Source: Medicago truncatula (taxonomy: Eukaryota; Streptophyta; Magnoliopsida; Fabales; Fabaceae). Taken from it: a stretch of DNA of 64,000 nt. Of this stretch, positions 1 to 10,800 are shown piece after piece. Positions within the stretch are counted from its first letter, which is position 1, and every line of letters begins with the position of its first letter. Location: assembly GCF_003473485.1 (NCBI RefSeq), contig NC_053042.1, positions 34,252,762-34,316,761 of the forward strand, given 5' to 3'. The position numbers and the translations under genes were made by a program. The notes under the pieces are model-generated. The model did not search any database. It saw only the letters and a list, made by a program, of their open reading frames with translations, and had not been told where the DNA came from.

Positions 1-298
1 TGAATTTTAGATAGATTATTGATACATGGATAAAAATGACTATTATCTTTTTTTTAAATATCATTTATGTCAAATTATAACATTAAATACTTTTACTTGT
101 TAAAAAAAACATTTAATACTTTTAGATATGATAATTTTTTTTTTTAAGGAATTTTTTTATTTATTTACCTATATCATAAAATATTAAAATTACTCATAAA
201 TTGAATTCACGTCAGCGTCACTTGTTAAAAAATGAATCAATTATTTGAACCCGTCCAATTTTAGTGATTCTTTCAAAACAAATTTGATAAAAAAAAAA
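1..298. other. AT-rich intergenic sequence
   Basis: Very AT-rich sequence with homopolymer runs. I see no gene, repeat boundary or RNA feature here. Confidence 0.6.
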
Positions 299-371
299 TG
301 GAGATGCAGGGTATCGAACCCTGTACCTCCCGCATGCAAAGCGGGCGCTCTACCATTTGAGCTACATCCCC
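299..371 (-). tRNA. tRNA-Ala (TGC anticodon)
   Basis: The reverse complement folds into a full cloverleaf of 73 nt including the discriminator A. The acceptor arm is GGGGATG/CATCTCC. The D arm is closed by GCTC/GAGC. The anticodon arm is CCCGC-TTTGCAT-GCGGG, which reads TGC (Ala). The T arm is CAGGG-TTCGATA-CCCTG, with an intact box B. There is no intron and no encoded CCA. Confidence 0.95.
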
Positions 372-452
372 AAGTTGTTAATTTAATTGCTTATTCAAAC
401 ATAACTTGAATACATTCCATTTATAGTATTTGGTTTACGAGTTGGGAACTTC

Positions 453-843
453 TACGGTACACTCGTAAAATAAGGTGTACCGATACTCCTGCTTCTTAAT
501 TTTATAAATGAACGATAATTTTTTATGTAATAAATAGCTATTTATCAATATTTATATTTTATAGAACAACATTTCATAAGAAAAAACATCATTTAATTGT
601 TTATAAGAATCATAGTAACTTTTTTTACATATTATAGTAAAAAATAATGAATGTTCTCAATTATGAGTGATAAAAATTTAAAAAAATAAAAAATTATTTC
701 GTTGACACGTTTGATGAATAAGATTTAGTTATTATAATTATAAATGATAAAAAAATAATATTTTTCTTCAAAAAACAACTCATTTAACTATGAAGTAAAA
801 GAGTGAGTATACCGGTACACTCAAATATAATGGGTGTACCATA
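453..843. mobile_element. Candidate MITE with palindromic ends
   Basis: The two ends (453-487 and about 806-843) are inverted copies of each other. Each end is itself a small palindrome built from GGTACACTC and GTGTACC around an AT-rich spacer. The interior is non-coding and AT-rich. No clear target duplication was found, so the superfamily is undecided and the element itself is tentative. Confidence 0.35.
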
Positions 844-1319
844 GAATTTGCCATACGAGTTTCCATTTATTTGTTGGTGAACGAATAGTTGGCATTGAAA
901 TGAAAGGAATCGTAGCAGCTTGATGGACAAGGATAACAGGGATGCACAAACATGGAGTATATAGCACTTTGAAATAAGACTCCTCATACAAGAATAAATA
1001 AGGTTTTTTTTTCTTGACCAAAAAAATAAAAGGTATTTTTTTTTCTTTTTTTGGTATATATCCCAAAAGTCCTTAAAAAAATTAGCCAAAAGTGAGGAAT
1101 CAGTTTTAGCATCACAGATTTTCGCATCTAAAAATCCCTTCTAAAAAAAGTCCTTAAAAAATCCCATCTAAAAATTAATTTTGTAAAGATCTTTCGCATC
1201 AAACACCCATCTAAAAATTAATTTTCATTTAAATATCAATATTTTTCTGCTCGACAATAGAACCTTAAACCCTATTATACTTAAAAAAGCAAAGAGGTGT
1301 AATCTCTTCCCTCAACCAT
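844..1319. other. Intergenic, no recognised feature
   Basis: AT-rich sequence with poly-T/poly-A tracts around 1008-1050. The short ORFs on the minus strand are low-complexity and resemble no protein family. Confidence 0.5.
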
Positions 1320-1920
1320 ATAGACTGCAAATATAATTTTAGAGATTTAATCAGTTTTTGTTTGTTTTCCTTTATATTGTAAGCCTTGAGCCAATTAAGA
1401 AGTTAATGAAAAATTACCTTTTCTTTTACTCATAATCTGAATATTTTACTTTTCGTTGATCAATAATTATAGGTGTTTGTTAACTTGTGCCTTAAGATCA
1501 CAAGATAAGAAACTAAATGTAGAAACTTAATCTTAAAAATTGTGCATTTTAAACCTTAAAATCTTAAAAACTTATCTTTTCAATGCAATATTTATTATTC
1601 AATTCTATTTTAGAATTATTTTACCTATTGTTGCACTGTTGTTTTCTAGTAGTATATTCATAATGTAATTTTTGTGAACTTCAACTCATGGTCAAATTAA
1701 AGTCAACTCTAAAAATTGTATGAAAGGGATTGGGATGAGATGCGTTTGTTAAATTTGTTTTTATTTGCAATCCATGACATTACTAATACTAATTTGTTTT
1801 TGGAAATTAGATTGACACTTTGTTTGGTTGGAAAATGAAAGTGGGAGGAAAGAAAGAGGAAGAAATGATTGTATAATATAGAAAGAAAAAAAGTAGACAG
1901 TGAGGAGATTAAAAAGAAAA
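1320..1920 (+). other. Orphan copy of the LRR-gene 3' flank
   Basis: This stretch matches the sequence downstream of the LRR pseudogene at 13130-13590 almost base for base over long runs. Examples are GTAAGCCTTGAGCCAATTAA at 1379 and the stretch ending in AGAAATGATTGTATAAT near 1875. Similar copies lie at 5680-5940 and 17320-17520. No LRR coding sequence precedes it, so it appears to be the remnant of a further cluster member whose gene has been lost. Confidence 0.7.
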
Positions 1921-2482
1921 AATCAATGTCCGAGATTAAAAAGAAAAAATAAAACTTTCACCGTTCCCCTTCTTCTCAACTGTACTCCCTTCTTCTTCTC
2001 CTCTCACCACGTTTCCTGCTTCCCTTGCGCAGTTAAAGCGCCGCCGTGAAGGCCAATCACTCCAACGCCACTATGTCTTTGTTGTTCATGAAAACTATAA
2101 TTCCTTACCATCTGCGCTTGTCGTCTCCATCACCGTCGTATCCCTCACCAATAATTCTTGCTGCTCCACCCGTGGAACCATCTTATATTTATAGAAAATC
2201 ACAAAATAAGAGGAAATAAACATTTGTCTAAGAGGTTTAACCTCAATGTTAAAAGTTTAGCTTTTTTACATCAAGAGACATAGTTCAAGTACCATCAAGG
2301 ATAATTTCCCTTCTCCTAATTGCAGGGATGAAATACATATTTAAACCTATATAAAATTATTTTGGAAATGATTTAGTTTGTATGCACTGATGGGATATAA
2401 CTTCTTTACACATGCATTCAATCAAATCAAACCAAATAGATTTTTGTGAAAATATCTAAAGAACTAACCTATATAAATAAAA
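1921..2482. other. Duplicated upstream block of the LRR unit
   Basis: No gene was found. From about 2128 on, the sequence matches 14520-14640 (shared AATAATTCTTG and the CTTATATTTATA stretch) and continues to match up to the MITE at 2483. It belongs to the duplicated LRR unit. Positions 2474-2482 (TAAATAAAA) form the left target duplication of that MITE. Confidence 0.55.
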
Positions 2483-2847
2483 GGCTAAAATATGGTTTTG
2501 GTCCCTGCAAATATGTCTCGTTTTGGTTTTAGTCCCTGCAAAATTTTTTTGTTGTTTTTGGTCCCTGCAAAATATTTTGTTTTTGGAAATAGTCCCTGCA
2601 GGGACTATTTCCAAAAACAAAATATTTTGTAGGGACCTTTTTCAAAATCAAAAGATTTTGCAGGGACTATTTCTCTAATAAATGGTTAAGTCATCATGTG
2701 ACACGTGTGCAAATTATCACAAAAGTGGAGCCAGGGACCAAAACCAAAATGAGACATATTTGCAGGGACCAAAAACAACAAATTTTTTTTGCAGGGACTA
2801 AAACCAAAACGAGGCATATTTGCAGGGACCAAAATCATATTTTAGCC
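2483..2847. mobile_element. Mutator-type MITE, 365 bp
   Basis: Long terminal inverted repeats start with GGCTAAAATATGGTTTTGGT and end with the complement (CATATTTTAGCC). The element is flanked by an exact 9-bp direct repeat TAAATAAAA (2474-2482 and 2848-2856), the target duplication size of Mutator-like elements. The interior is further folded, repeating GTCCCTGCA units in both orientations. It carries no ORF. The matching place in the sister unit near 15105 lacks it, which gives an empty site. Confidence 0.85.
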
Positions 2848-3025
2848 TAAATAAAATACATGTCGGAACATAGAAATTATTCTCTTTCAGAAGTATAATT
2901 ACCTAAGCAATTTTGACTTCTCTATCTCATATTAAATGTTATGAACACTTGAAAAAAATGAAATCACATTAAATGAACTTTTTCTTGCTTTTATTTTTTT
3001 GGTGAACTATTTATTCTTGCTTATA

Positions 3026-3026
3026 A

Positions 3027-3101
<75 letters not shown>
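3026..3101. repeat. (CA)n(TA)n microsatellite
   Basis: About 11 CA units run directly into about 27 TA units. In the duplicated block at 15950-15965 only a short ACACACAT remains, so the tract expanded in this copy. Confidence 0.95.
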
Positions 3102-3108
<7 letters not shown>

Positions 3109-3261
3109 GAGGATCAATAAGCATTTGTTTGTTTTGTGTTGAAGTTATGTATAAATCCAAAATGTGGGCAAGGGCATGTGAATAGGAAGGAGAGCTGGAA
3201 AATTCTGTTAATAGTAACGTGGGATTCCAGGAAGCAAGGCGTGGTAAGAAATCGATTTTCC
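3102..3261. other. Duplicated LRR upstream block, left half
   Basis: Closely similar to 15961-16108, including AGCATTTGTTTG and GCAAGGCGTGGTA. The homology breaks off exactly at the hAT element that starts at 3262 and resumes at 4409. The block belongs to the 5' region of the LRR gene at 4950. Confidence 0.7.
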
Positions 3262-4400
3262 CTGTAAAGCCCCGATACTTCAAAATGGATGACGCAACGT
3301 ATTCTCTGTGTATCCTGCACTGATATCTGCCCGATACTTCCCGATACGTATCTGGAGAGTATCCAAATATTAAATTTTATTTTTTTAAAAAAATAATTAT
3401 CCGATATTTTCCGATACGCACAGACACTTGTGTTTTTTTATATTATTTTGATTTCTGTTTTTTTTTTTTTTGTAAAAAATAAGAATAAAAACATTATATT
3501 ACTATAATATATATACATTTCCTTTATCTTTCTTTGGTGCCAGTACGGCCCACACCACACCACACAAACAATTGCATCTTTCCCTTTATAAGAAATTAGG
3601 GTTTCAACTTTTCTTCCAAAGTGGTCGCCGTCCACTTTGGTCACCGTCGAGAAATTAGGGTTTAAAGCTTCTTGTGCAACCTTGTTCTTCCTCATGTTGT
3701 GAGAGAAATTGGAGTACTTTCTCTTTTATCCATTCTTTGAAAAGAAACAAAATGGATCCAAAAAGGGTAGAATATTTGGTTTATGTGGATACTAATCTCC
3801 GACTCTTGTCAAGGAAAGAAGATGAATATAAGAAAGGACAATCAAGAATGTGGGACATTAGTGGAGATGCGCATGAACCGCTTGATGATGTTGAATTGAG
3901 TTAGCAGAGTTGTCTTTGGATGAACCGGATTTGGAAGGTGATTTGTATCTCGATGATGAGAATGGAGGAGAGGAGATATAAACGTTAGTTACTTGTTAGT
4001 GTTAACTCTTAGTACTGATGTGTTCTTTTTTGGATATAGTGCTTCTTTTTTGGATCGATATAGTATAGCACTAACAAATTCCTTTTGGATATAGTGTAGC
4101 ATTGATGCATAACACTGATAGTGATCTTTTTGTATATATTGCGTACGTAATTGACTAATGACCACTCTCTTATTCGCCAATATTATTTATATTTATGTTA
4201 ATGTGCTACGAGCTTGGTTTCTTGTGTTTGTTAATATATTTGCATATTAAAAAAATGGTTATAATTATATTGTACATTTAATTATATTTTTTTTATTAAC
4301 GTATCCCAGCCGTATCGTATCTTAATTTTTGAAATTTTTCCGTATCAACGTATCGATGCAGTATCGTATCCGTATCATATCTCGTATCCGGGCTTCACAG
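3262..4400. mobile_element. Internally deleted hAT-type transposon, 1139 bp
   Basis: The ends are imperfect inverted repeats, CTGTAAAGCCC at the left and CTGTGAAGCCC read inward from the right. They are flanked by an 8-bp target duplication GATTTTCC/GATTATCC (3254-3261 and 4401-4408, 7 of 8 matching). The 8-bp size is that of hAT elements. Both subterminal zones carry many GATAC/GTATC motifs (about 3270-3420 and 4300-4390), as expected for transposase binding. The sister block near 16100 reads through without the element and shows the empty site. A transposase remnant lies inside (3752-3981). Confidence 0.85.
3752..3981 (+). pseudogene. hAT transposase C-terminal remnant
   Basis: The frame from the ATG at 3752 reads a start resembling the extreme C-terminal tail of plant hAT transposases, just after the dimerisation domain (KRVEYLVYVDTNLRLLSRK, then KMWDIGGD-like MWDISGDAHE). 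A one-base frameshift near 3893 moves the acidic end into another frame, where LSLDEPDLEGDLYLDDE ends at the stop 3979-3981. The zinc finger, the catalytic core and most of the dimerisation domain are absent. The fragment cannot encode a working transposase and marks the element as a deletion derivative. Confidence 0.7.
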
Positions 4401-4556
4401 GATTATCCCAATTGCAACCTCATTGTATTTGTGTGTGAGTACTTGAGTGAGTAGGTTCTTGTATTGCATGTTGTAACAAGACTCCTCATTAAAAAAAAAA
4501 TCATGTTGTACTTAACTTGAATCAAAACATTATTACATTGTAAAATCATCTTGATA

Positions 4557-4682
4557 TTTTATTTTTCTTTCAAGTAGTTTAGTGGCTAGAGAAATTCATC
4601 TTAAAGATGAATAAATAGGGTGTTCGAGTTCGAGCCTCAACCCCTACACATATTATGCATTATCCCTTATCAAATGAGTGAC
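4557..4682 (-). mobile_element. tRNA-derived SINE, minus orientation
   Basis: The element lies between 14-bp target duplications (AAATCATCTTGATA at 4543-4556 and 4683-4696). Its T-rich end is on the left, so the element reads on the minus strand. It carries a box-B-like GAGGCTCGAACTCGA and the family 3' part (CTCTAGCCACTAAACTACTT). The same family occurs at 31366, 40061, 41688 and 62069. Confidence 0.8.
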
Positions 4683-4878
4683 AAATCATCTTGATAATTA
4701 CTTAGAAGCCATAAATAAATTGGACCATATAGAGGAATTGTACGTACAATCACCTGTTGTTTGTCGTTTTCTTGAATATCCGTATTTTTTGGAATATTAT
4801 ACTCCTCAATCATTTTTACCATTATATCCATCAATTTCCACATATCCTCCCATTAGCACCGGTAGGAGTGGTAGTAGT

Positions 4879-4886
4879 ATATATAC
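4879..4886 (+). promoter_or_regulatory. TATA box of the short LRR gene at 4950
   Basis: TATATATA stands about 70 bp before the ATG. It is followed by a CACCCACATTCCATTC leader that is also found before the paralogues at 7528 and 16588, each with a TATA-like element at similar spacing. Confidence 0.6.
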
Positions 4887-4949
4887 ACCATCCTCAACAA
4901 TTCAACCACCCACATTCCATTCCCAAAATCCAAAACACTCACTGAATCA

Positions 4950-5516
4950 ATGGGTTCAACAACACAAGCACTAATAATGCTGGCTTTCTCATACATTTTC
5001 TTAACATTCATCCTTCTCTGGAATTACAAACCACCCATACACCCAACCGAACAAAAAGCACTCTACAATGTTCTCAACTCCATCAACCCAGATTTCCCAT
5101 GGACCACTCGCTTCCCCGGCGACCTCTGTCGCTTCCCACCACCCGGCATTGTTTGCCGTTACTCCTACTTTCATTTTCTTCAGTATCGCAAATTTAAATC
5201 ACACATTGAACAACTTCACTTTGGCAACTACGTTTTTGATGAAAGACCAACCCTACTACCATGTTCTTCCCATAATGCCACTCTCAACCCACTTCTCTTC
5301 ACCCCTTTCAACTACCTCCGATTACTCACCTTCCGTGAATGCTTCAACAACCCAGAAAACCCCATTAACCTCTCTCTTTCCCCTTTCCCTCCATCTCTAG
5401 AACATCTTATTTTCTTTGACAACCCTTCTCCCATTCGGGTGTCAATCAGCTCAGTCAGTGAGCGTGGATTGATGAAGAAACTTATGGTTATTGGCACCGC
5501 GTTTGGGAAAAAATGA
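4950..5516 (+). CDS. Short LRR-cap protein, truncated PII-2/RLP29-like
   Basis: Single exon of 188 aa. Residues 8-25 are a hydrophobic signal or anchor segment. Residues 31-60 (HPTEQKALYNVLNSINPDF onward) are the N-terminal LRR cap of PII-2/RLP29-type receptor-like proteins, including the Cys pair around GDLC and GIVCRY. The region up to FFDNPSPI matches the full-length paralogue on the minus strand at 21725-23065. Every LRR after that point is missing, and the tail (ISSVSERGLMKKLMVI) then runs to TGA. The paralogue at 16588 has the same architecture and reading frame, so this form was duplicated after the LRRs were lost. It could be a decaying gene or a small secreted or membrane-anchored cap protein. 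Function is unknown. Confidence 0.6.
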   Translation: MGSTTQALIMLAFSYIFLTFILLWNYKPPIHPTEQKALYNVLNSINPDFPWTTRFPGDLCRFPPPGIVCRYSYFHFLQYRKFKSHIEQLHFGNYVFDERPTLLPCSSHNATLNPLLFTPFNYLRLLTFRECFNNPENPINLSLSPFPPSLEHLIFFDNPSPIRVSISSVSERGLMKKLMVIGTAFGKK

Positions 5517-5950
5517 TAGTTTCTCATAAAAGCACTTTTGGCTCAAAGGCTTTTCTAGTTAACTAGGATTTTTATTATTAATAATGTCTTGTTTATTTGA
5601 ATTTCCCTAAAGTCACTTATTGCGACACTTCCTAAAATAGCAGAAATGTAATTTCAGAATTTTACTTAGTTTTCCTTCATGTTGTAAGCCTTGAGCCAAT
5701 TAATTAAAAGTTAGAGCATTAGCAATTTACTACTTTTTATTCTACTCGGAACAATTTGAATATGTTACTATTTCGTTGGTCAATTATTTTTTATTTCTAG
5801 TAGTTTTTGCGAACATGAATTGAAGCTCAAATTAAAGTCACTCTAAAAATTGTATGAATGGGAATGGAATGAAATGAGTGTGATTGATTTCCTTTGCAAT
5901 CCATAACAACGCTAGGAATTGAAAGTTAGAGAAGGTTAATAATAGTAGTA
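5517..5950. other. 3' flank of the short LRR gene
   Basis: Shared with 13031-13470 and 17167-17540, for example CACTTTTGGCTCAAAGGCTT at 5541 and GTAAGCCTTGAGCCAATTAA at 5684. It probably holds the 3' UTR. No separate gene is seen. Confidence 0.6.
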
Positions 5951-7450
5951 CGGAGTAACTAATAATTTAGCGGTAATATTTTATAATCATAGGTAGGGAG
6001 TAGTTACACTAACAACAAATATCGTACCACTGAACAAAAAACAAGGGCTTAATGATGTGTTTCGTCCTTGCAATTAGGCGTCATTTAAAAATTAGTCTCT
6101 GTAATCGCTAATTCTGGTAATTTACCCTTGCATTGTTTAATCATTTAAAATTTCGACATTTAACTAACTTAATCACTACCAAGTCATCAAATTAGCAAAA
6201 TGACATGGGAATGGACAAAAATATCATCGTCTTTATTATGAGAATAAGATGAAGACATGGGTAAAAATGTCATTTCATGAATGGATGACGAGGGTAGTGA
6301 TTAATTTTGATTTTAATATTTGATTTCATTTTTAAATTGTTGATTACTGATTGATGATCAATAGTAATTCATCTAGTAATGCTTGCAACATCTTGGACTT
6401 AAATGTATTATTTTATCGTTGGAATCTTTAACATGCAAACATAGTTGATGATATTATGTGATAGTTTTAAGTGTTACACTTTGTGGGGTGTTACGCTTAT
6501 AACAAGGTAGGATAAAATGAGATTAAGTGTAGTTTTGTTAATCTGATGAATTGATGATACTATGATGACTGAACTTTTGATGCTATTGTACAAACGGTTG
6601 GGTATTACTCATTACATTTTTGATGTTATAGTGTTAAATTCACAAAAAAAGTCATTTTTATGACTTCACTATAGAATTTTCCAAAAATTAAAGACACCGG
6701 AGTGAGGGATATTTACAAAAACTAGCAAGAAGATATATGCCGCATTTCAATTAAAATTATATATTGAAAATTAGCTTTCGACACTAAAACATTCATTTAT
6801 AGACCAGAGGGAGTATTTGAATTTAATTTTTATTTTTTTTACTAAAATTAGAGGGAGTAATTGCTAATATACATTCTTTAAAAACAATATGATGGAGTAT
6901 ATATAATCAGAGGGAGTAATTGCTAATATACTAAGGGAGTAATTTTTATTTTTATTTTCGCTAATATACGAAAAAAATAAAAACAAATTATGTTAATTGA
7001 AAATTTGAATGAATCAAAAATTTATCAATATAATGGAATATATATAATTACACATATATGGACCGACATTTTTAAAAAAATAAAAAATATATGGACCGGT
7101 TTGGTAGGCCTAGTAGATTTTTCTATAAGTCTTAGTTTGTCCTATATTCCTATTTAAATTAATAAACTTTTTAAAATGTTTGAGCTAATTAGCCTATTAA
7201 AGATTTTAAATAGGTCGAACCATAAAACCCTTACAAAAGGTCTGACCAATTTCCACCTTGTGGTACCCAATTTAATTCGTTCTTATGGAGCAGTTTAAAC
7301 TTTCAGTTATATATATTGTACCAAATAAAAACTTTCAGGCCTTGGCTACCTAGATCATTCGTAATTTAACCATTCGTAATCATTTTTATCCATCAATTAC
7401 CAAAATATTCAGACAAAATAAGGTCAAATTCGTAATTTAACCAATCAGTG
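5951..7450. other. Gene-free spacer, partly LRR-unit sequence
   Basis: No coding sequence recognised. GAGGGAGTAATTGCTAATAT occurs twice as a direct repeat (about 6850 and 6909), next to other GAGGGAGTA motifs resembling MITE ends. From about 7380 the sequence is the conserved promoter block of the LRR unit (compare 16430-16587). Confidence 0.5.
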
Positions 7451-7458
7451 TATATAAC
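7451..7458 (+). promoter_or_regulatory. TATA box of the interrupted LRR gene
   Basis: TATATAAC stands about 77 bp before the ATG at 7528, the same sequence and nearly the same spacing as before the paralogue at 16588. Confidence 0.55.
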
Positions 7459-7527
7459 AACAAAACCACCCACATTTCATTCATCTTTTCCAATCCCAGA
7501 ATCCAAAACACCAATTCCCTCACTCCA

Positions 7528-7618
7528 ATGGCTTATTCTTGTTTAGTGTTCAATACAATATTAGTATTGTATTTCATATACTTTTTCTTATTACTCACCA
7601 ATCTCTTGTATTACCAAC
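7528..7618 (+). pseudogene. LRR gene, 5' part, cut by a copia element
   Basis: ATG at 7528 followed by about 30 codons of a hydrophobic signal or anchor segment (MAYSCLVFNTILVLYFIYFF). The frame enters the copia element at 7619, just ahead of the cap motif that resumes at 12336. The flank CCAAC (7614-7618) is the left target duplication. Together with 12331-13030 this is one former gene of the same family as 4950, 16588 and 21725. Confidence 0.8.
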
Positions 7619-7750
7619 TATTAGAATAGGAAATATTCTTAGTCAACTTTTGTATTGAATAGGCCTTAATTTTGTAGAATCAATCGCATTTAACACTTCT
7701 GTATATATACATATTTCATATATGAAAGAGGCAAGACAATTATTCTATTA
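7619..7750 (+). repeat. 5' LTR of the copia element
   Basis: 132 bp starting TATTAGAATA and ending TATTCTATTA. It differs from the 3' LTR by three substitutions and has no indels. The ends look like a mutated TG...CA terminus (TATTAG instead of TGTTAG). Confidence 0.95.
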
Positions 7751-7760
7751 TGGTATCAGA
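7751..7760 (+). other. Primer binding site (tRNA-iMet type)
   Basis: TGGTATCAGA follows the 5' LTR with no gap. It is complementary to the 3' end of initiator methionine tRNA, the usual copia primer. Confidence 0.9.
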
Positions 7761-7828
7761 CTAGGTTTAGATCCCTATTCTTTCTTCTTCCTTCCAAATT
7801 GCCGTCGGCCCTAATTCCTCAAATTACC

Positions 7829-10800
7829 ATGGCCGAAACTACTCCTCCCCCCTCTCCCAAATCAACATCCAAACATGCTGCCCAAACCACAGTATCTCCA
7901 ATTCATCCTGCACTCACTGTTTCTAACATCACAAACTTCATCAAAGTCACCCTTAACATTGAGAAAATCCAATACAATACATGGTCTGAATTATTCAAAA
8001 TCCATGCCGAAGCATATGATGTTCTCGACCACATCATCCCCCCATCACCAACCGATCCCACTTCCTCACCCTCTCTCAAAGAAACCAATCCAGCCTTATG
8101 GAAACGCCTAGATGCCATTGTTTTACAATGGATTTATGGAACCATCTCTACTGATCTCCTTCATACCATTCTTGAACGTAATTCCACAGCTCAACTTGCC
8201 TGGGATCGCCTTTTTGATATATTTTTTGATAACAAAAATTCAAGAGCTCTCTACCTAGAGCAAGAATTTTCCAAAATTTCCATGGAACAATTTTCTGATG
8301 CCTCGTCATACTGCCAACACATCAAGTCTCTCTCCGATCAACTCGCTAATGTTGGTGCACCTGTTTCCAACGAACGTATGGTGCTTCAACTTGTCTCCGG
8401 TCTTTCTGAAGCTTATGACACTGTCGGTTCTCAAATCCGCCATTCTGATACTCTTCCTCTTTTTTACAAAGCTCGTTCCATGGTTGTCTTGGAAGAAACA
8501 GCACGTGCAAAACGAACGGCTGTTACCACTGCCAATTCCACTTTCTTAGCCGCTCAAGAAGACAACAACTCAGATAATTCACCTTCTCATCGTCCCAACC
8601 GCAACAATAACAACAATAATGGAGGTCGTGGTGGTCGTGGCGGTTTTGGTAATAACCGTGGTGGTCGCGGTCGCGGACGAGGTGGAGGTCGAGGCGGACG
8701 ATCTCATCACTATCAACAAGGATCATGGCAGCAACCACAGGCACCGCAACATCAGTGGGCCTATCCTCCTTACCAGTATCCTTCTTGGAATGCACAGTGG
8801 CAGCCATGGGCCACTCCTCCTTGTCCTTATCCTACAACCGGAAATTGGCAAAGATCGGTAGTTCCAAATCGTCAGGCTGGTATTCTTGGAGCAAAACCAC
8901 AACAAGCGCATGTTGCTGCCACTCTGTCATCATATGCACCAACAGATATCCAAGCCGCTATGCACTCTCTTTCTCTTGCTCCTCCTGACGAACAGTGGTA
9001 CATGGACACCGGAGCTAAATCTCACATGACAACAAATGAAGGTAATCTTACGTCTTATTCCAATATTAGCAACAATATTACTATTGGTAGTGGTCATAAT
9101 ATTCCTGTTATTGGTTGTGGTAATGCATTAGTACAGAATCCTCAATATCCCTTAACCTTAAACAAGGTCTTGCATGCACCCAAACTGATCAAAAATCTTG
9201 TTTCTGTGAGAAAATTTACCATTGACAATGAAGTTTCTGTTGAATCTGACCCGTTTGGTTTTTCTGTGAAGGATTTTCAGACAGGGATGCCTTTAATGAG
9301 ATGTAATAGCTCGGGTGATCTTTATCCTCTAACCACACGACCATACTATCCAAGCGCAACACCATCTACCTTTGCTGCTTTATCCAATGAAATATGGCAT
9401 AATCGTTTAGGACATCCGGGAGTATCTATTTTGAACTCTCTTCATCGAAAAAATTCTATCTTATGTAACAAGTTTCGGAACAATTTCTTTTGTCAGTCTT
9501 GTCAACTTGGAAAACAAATAAAGTTACCATTTTATGAGTCATTGTCATCTACCTTATTACCTTTTGATATTGTGCATAGTGATATATGGACATCACCAAT
9601 TCTTAGTTCCGGTGGTCATCGCTACTATATTTTATTTCTTGATGATTTTACGGATTTTTTGTGGACTTTTCCTCTAACAAATAAATCACAAGCTCACTCC
9701 ATTTTTCTCCAATTTCGTAATCACATTAAAACACAATTTGAAAAAGATATTAAATGTTTTCAATGTGATAACGGAAAGGAGTATGACAACTCTCATTTTC
9801 ATCAATTTTGTAAGCAAAATGGAATGATATTCAGATTTTCATGTCCTCACACATCACCTCAAAATGGAAAAGCTGAGCGAAAAATTCGTACTATCAATAA
9901 CATCATTCGCACTCTCCTTGCTCACGCGTCACTGCCACCTTCTTTTTGGCATCACGCACTTCAAATGGCTACTTATCTCTTAAACATCCTACCCACCAAG
10001 AAACTAGCTCTTCAAACACCAACCACAATTCTCTACCAAAAATCTCCATCCTACTCTCATCTTAAAGTCTTTGGCTGTCTATGTTTTCCCCTCATCCCTT
10101 CCACTACAAGAAATAAACTTCAAGCAAGATCAACACCATGTGTATTTTTAGGATATCCATCTAATCATAGAGGTTACAAATGTTTTGAGTTGTCAAGTCG
10201 TAAAATCATCATTTCAAGACATGTCATCTTTGACGAAAACACTTTTCCTTTCTCAAATTCCAATATTCCCGAGTCCTCATGCTATAATTTTTTGGATACA
10301 AGTGATACGCCATTTCCTTATCATTTATTTCAACATACATCAAACCTTCCTACAAATGAACCTAACTCGCACAACCAGCCTCCCACCACCACGACAACAC
10401 CACTTACCACACCATATTCCATCAACACGACCACACACCAACCAACATTAGCTCCATCTCCACAAATACAAACTTCTCCACAACTCACCATTACGCCTAA
10501 CACGGCATCTCCCCATCAAATACCTACACCTAATCCTCTTTTAGCCAACCTTCCACTCTCTCCTCAAATGACAACCCGAGCACAACACGGCATCTTCAAG
10601 CCTCGTCAACTACTTAATCTCCACACCTCTAGTTCAAACCAAATTTCTCCTTTGCCTACCAATCCTATTAATGCATTACAGGATCATAATTGGAGAATGG
10701 CCATGAAAGACGAATATGATGCTCTTATTGATAATAAGACGTGGGATTTAGTGCCACGTCCTTCTAATGCTAATATTATTCGAAGTTTATGGATTTTTAG

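Noticed and set aside
784-1089. Minus-strand frames of 101 and 81 residues
   Set aside because: Lys/Phe/Leu-rich low-complexity translation of poly-A/T tracts, partly overlapping a MITE end. No family resemblance and no conserved partner.
3011-3283. 90-residue frame over the microsatellite
   Set aside because: Most of it is Ile-Tyr and Cys-Val repeats translated from the TA/CA tract.
6849-6931. Direct repeats GAGGGAGTAATTGCTAATAT as a possible regulatory array or CRISPR-like repeat
   Set aside because: Only two copies with other lone GAGGGAGTA ends nearby. Best explained as MITE debris in a plant genome.
8523-8807. Frames antisense and out of phase to the copia gag region
   Set aside because: Shadows of the Gly/Arg-rich linker of the polyprotein. 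No independent start context or homology.
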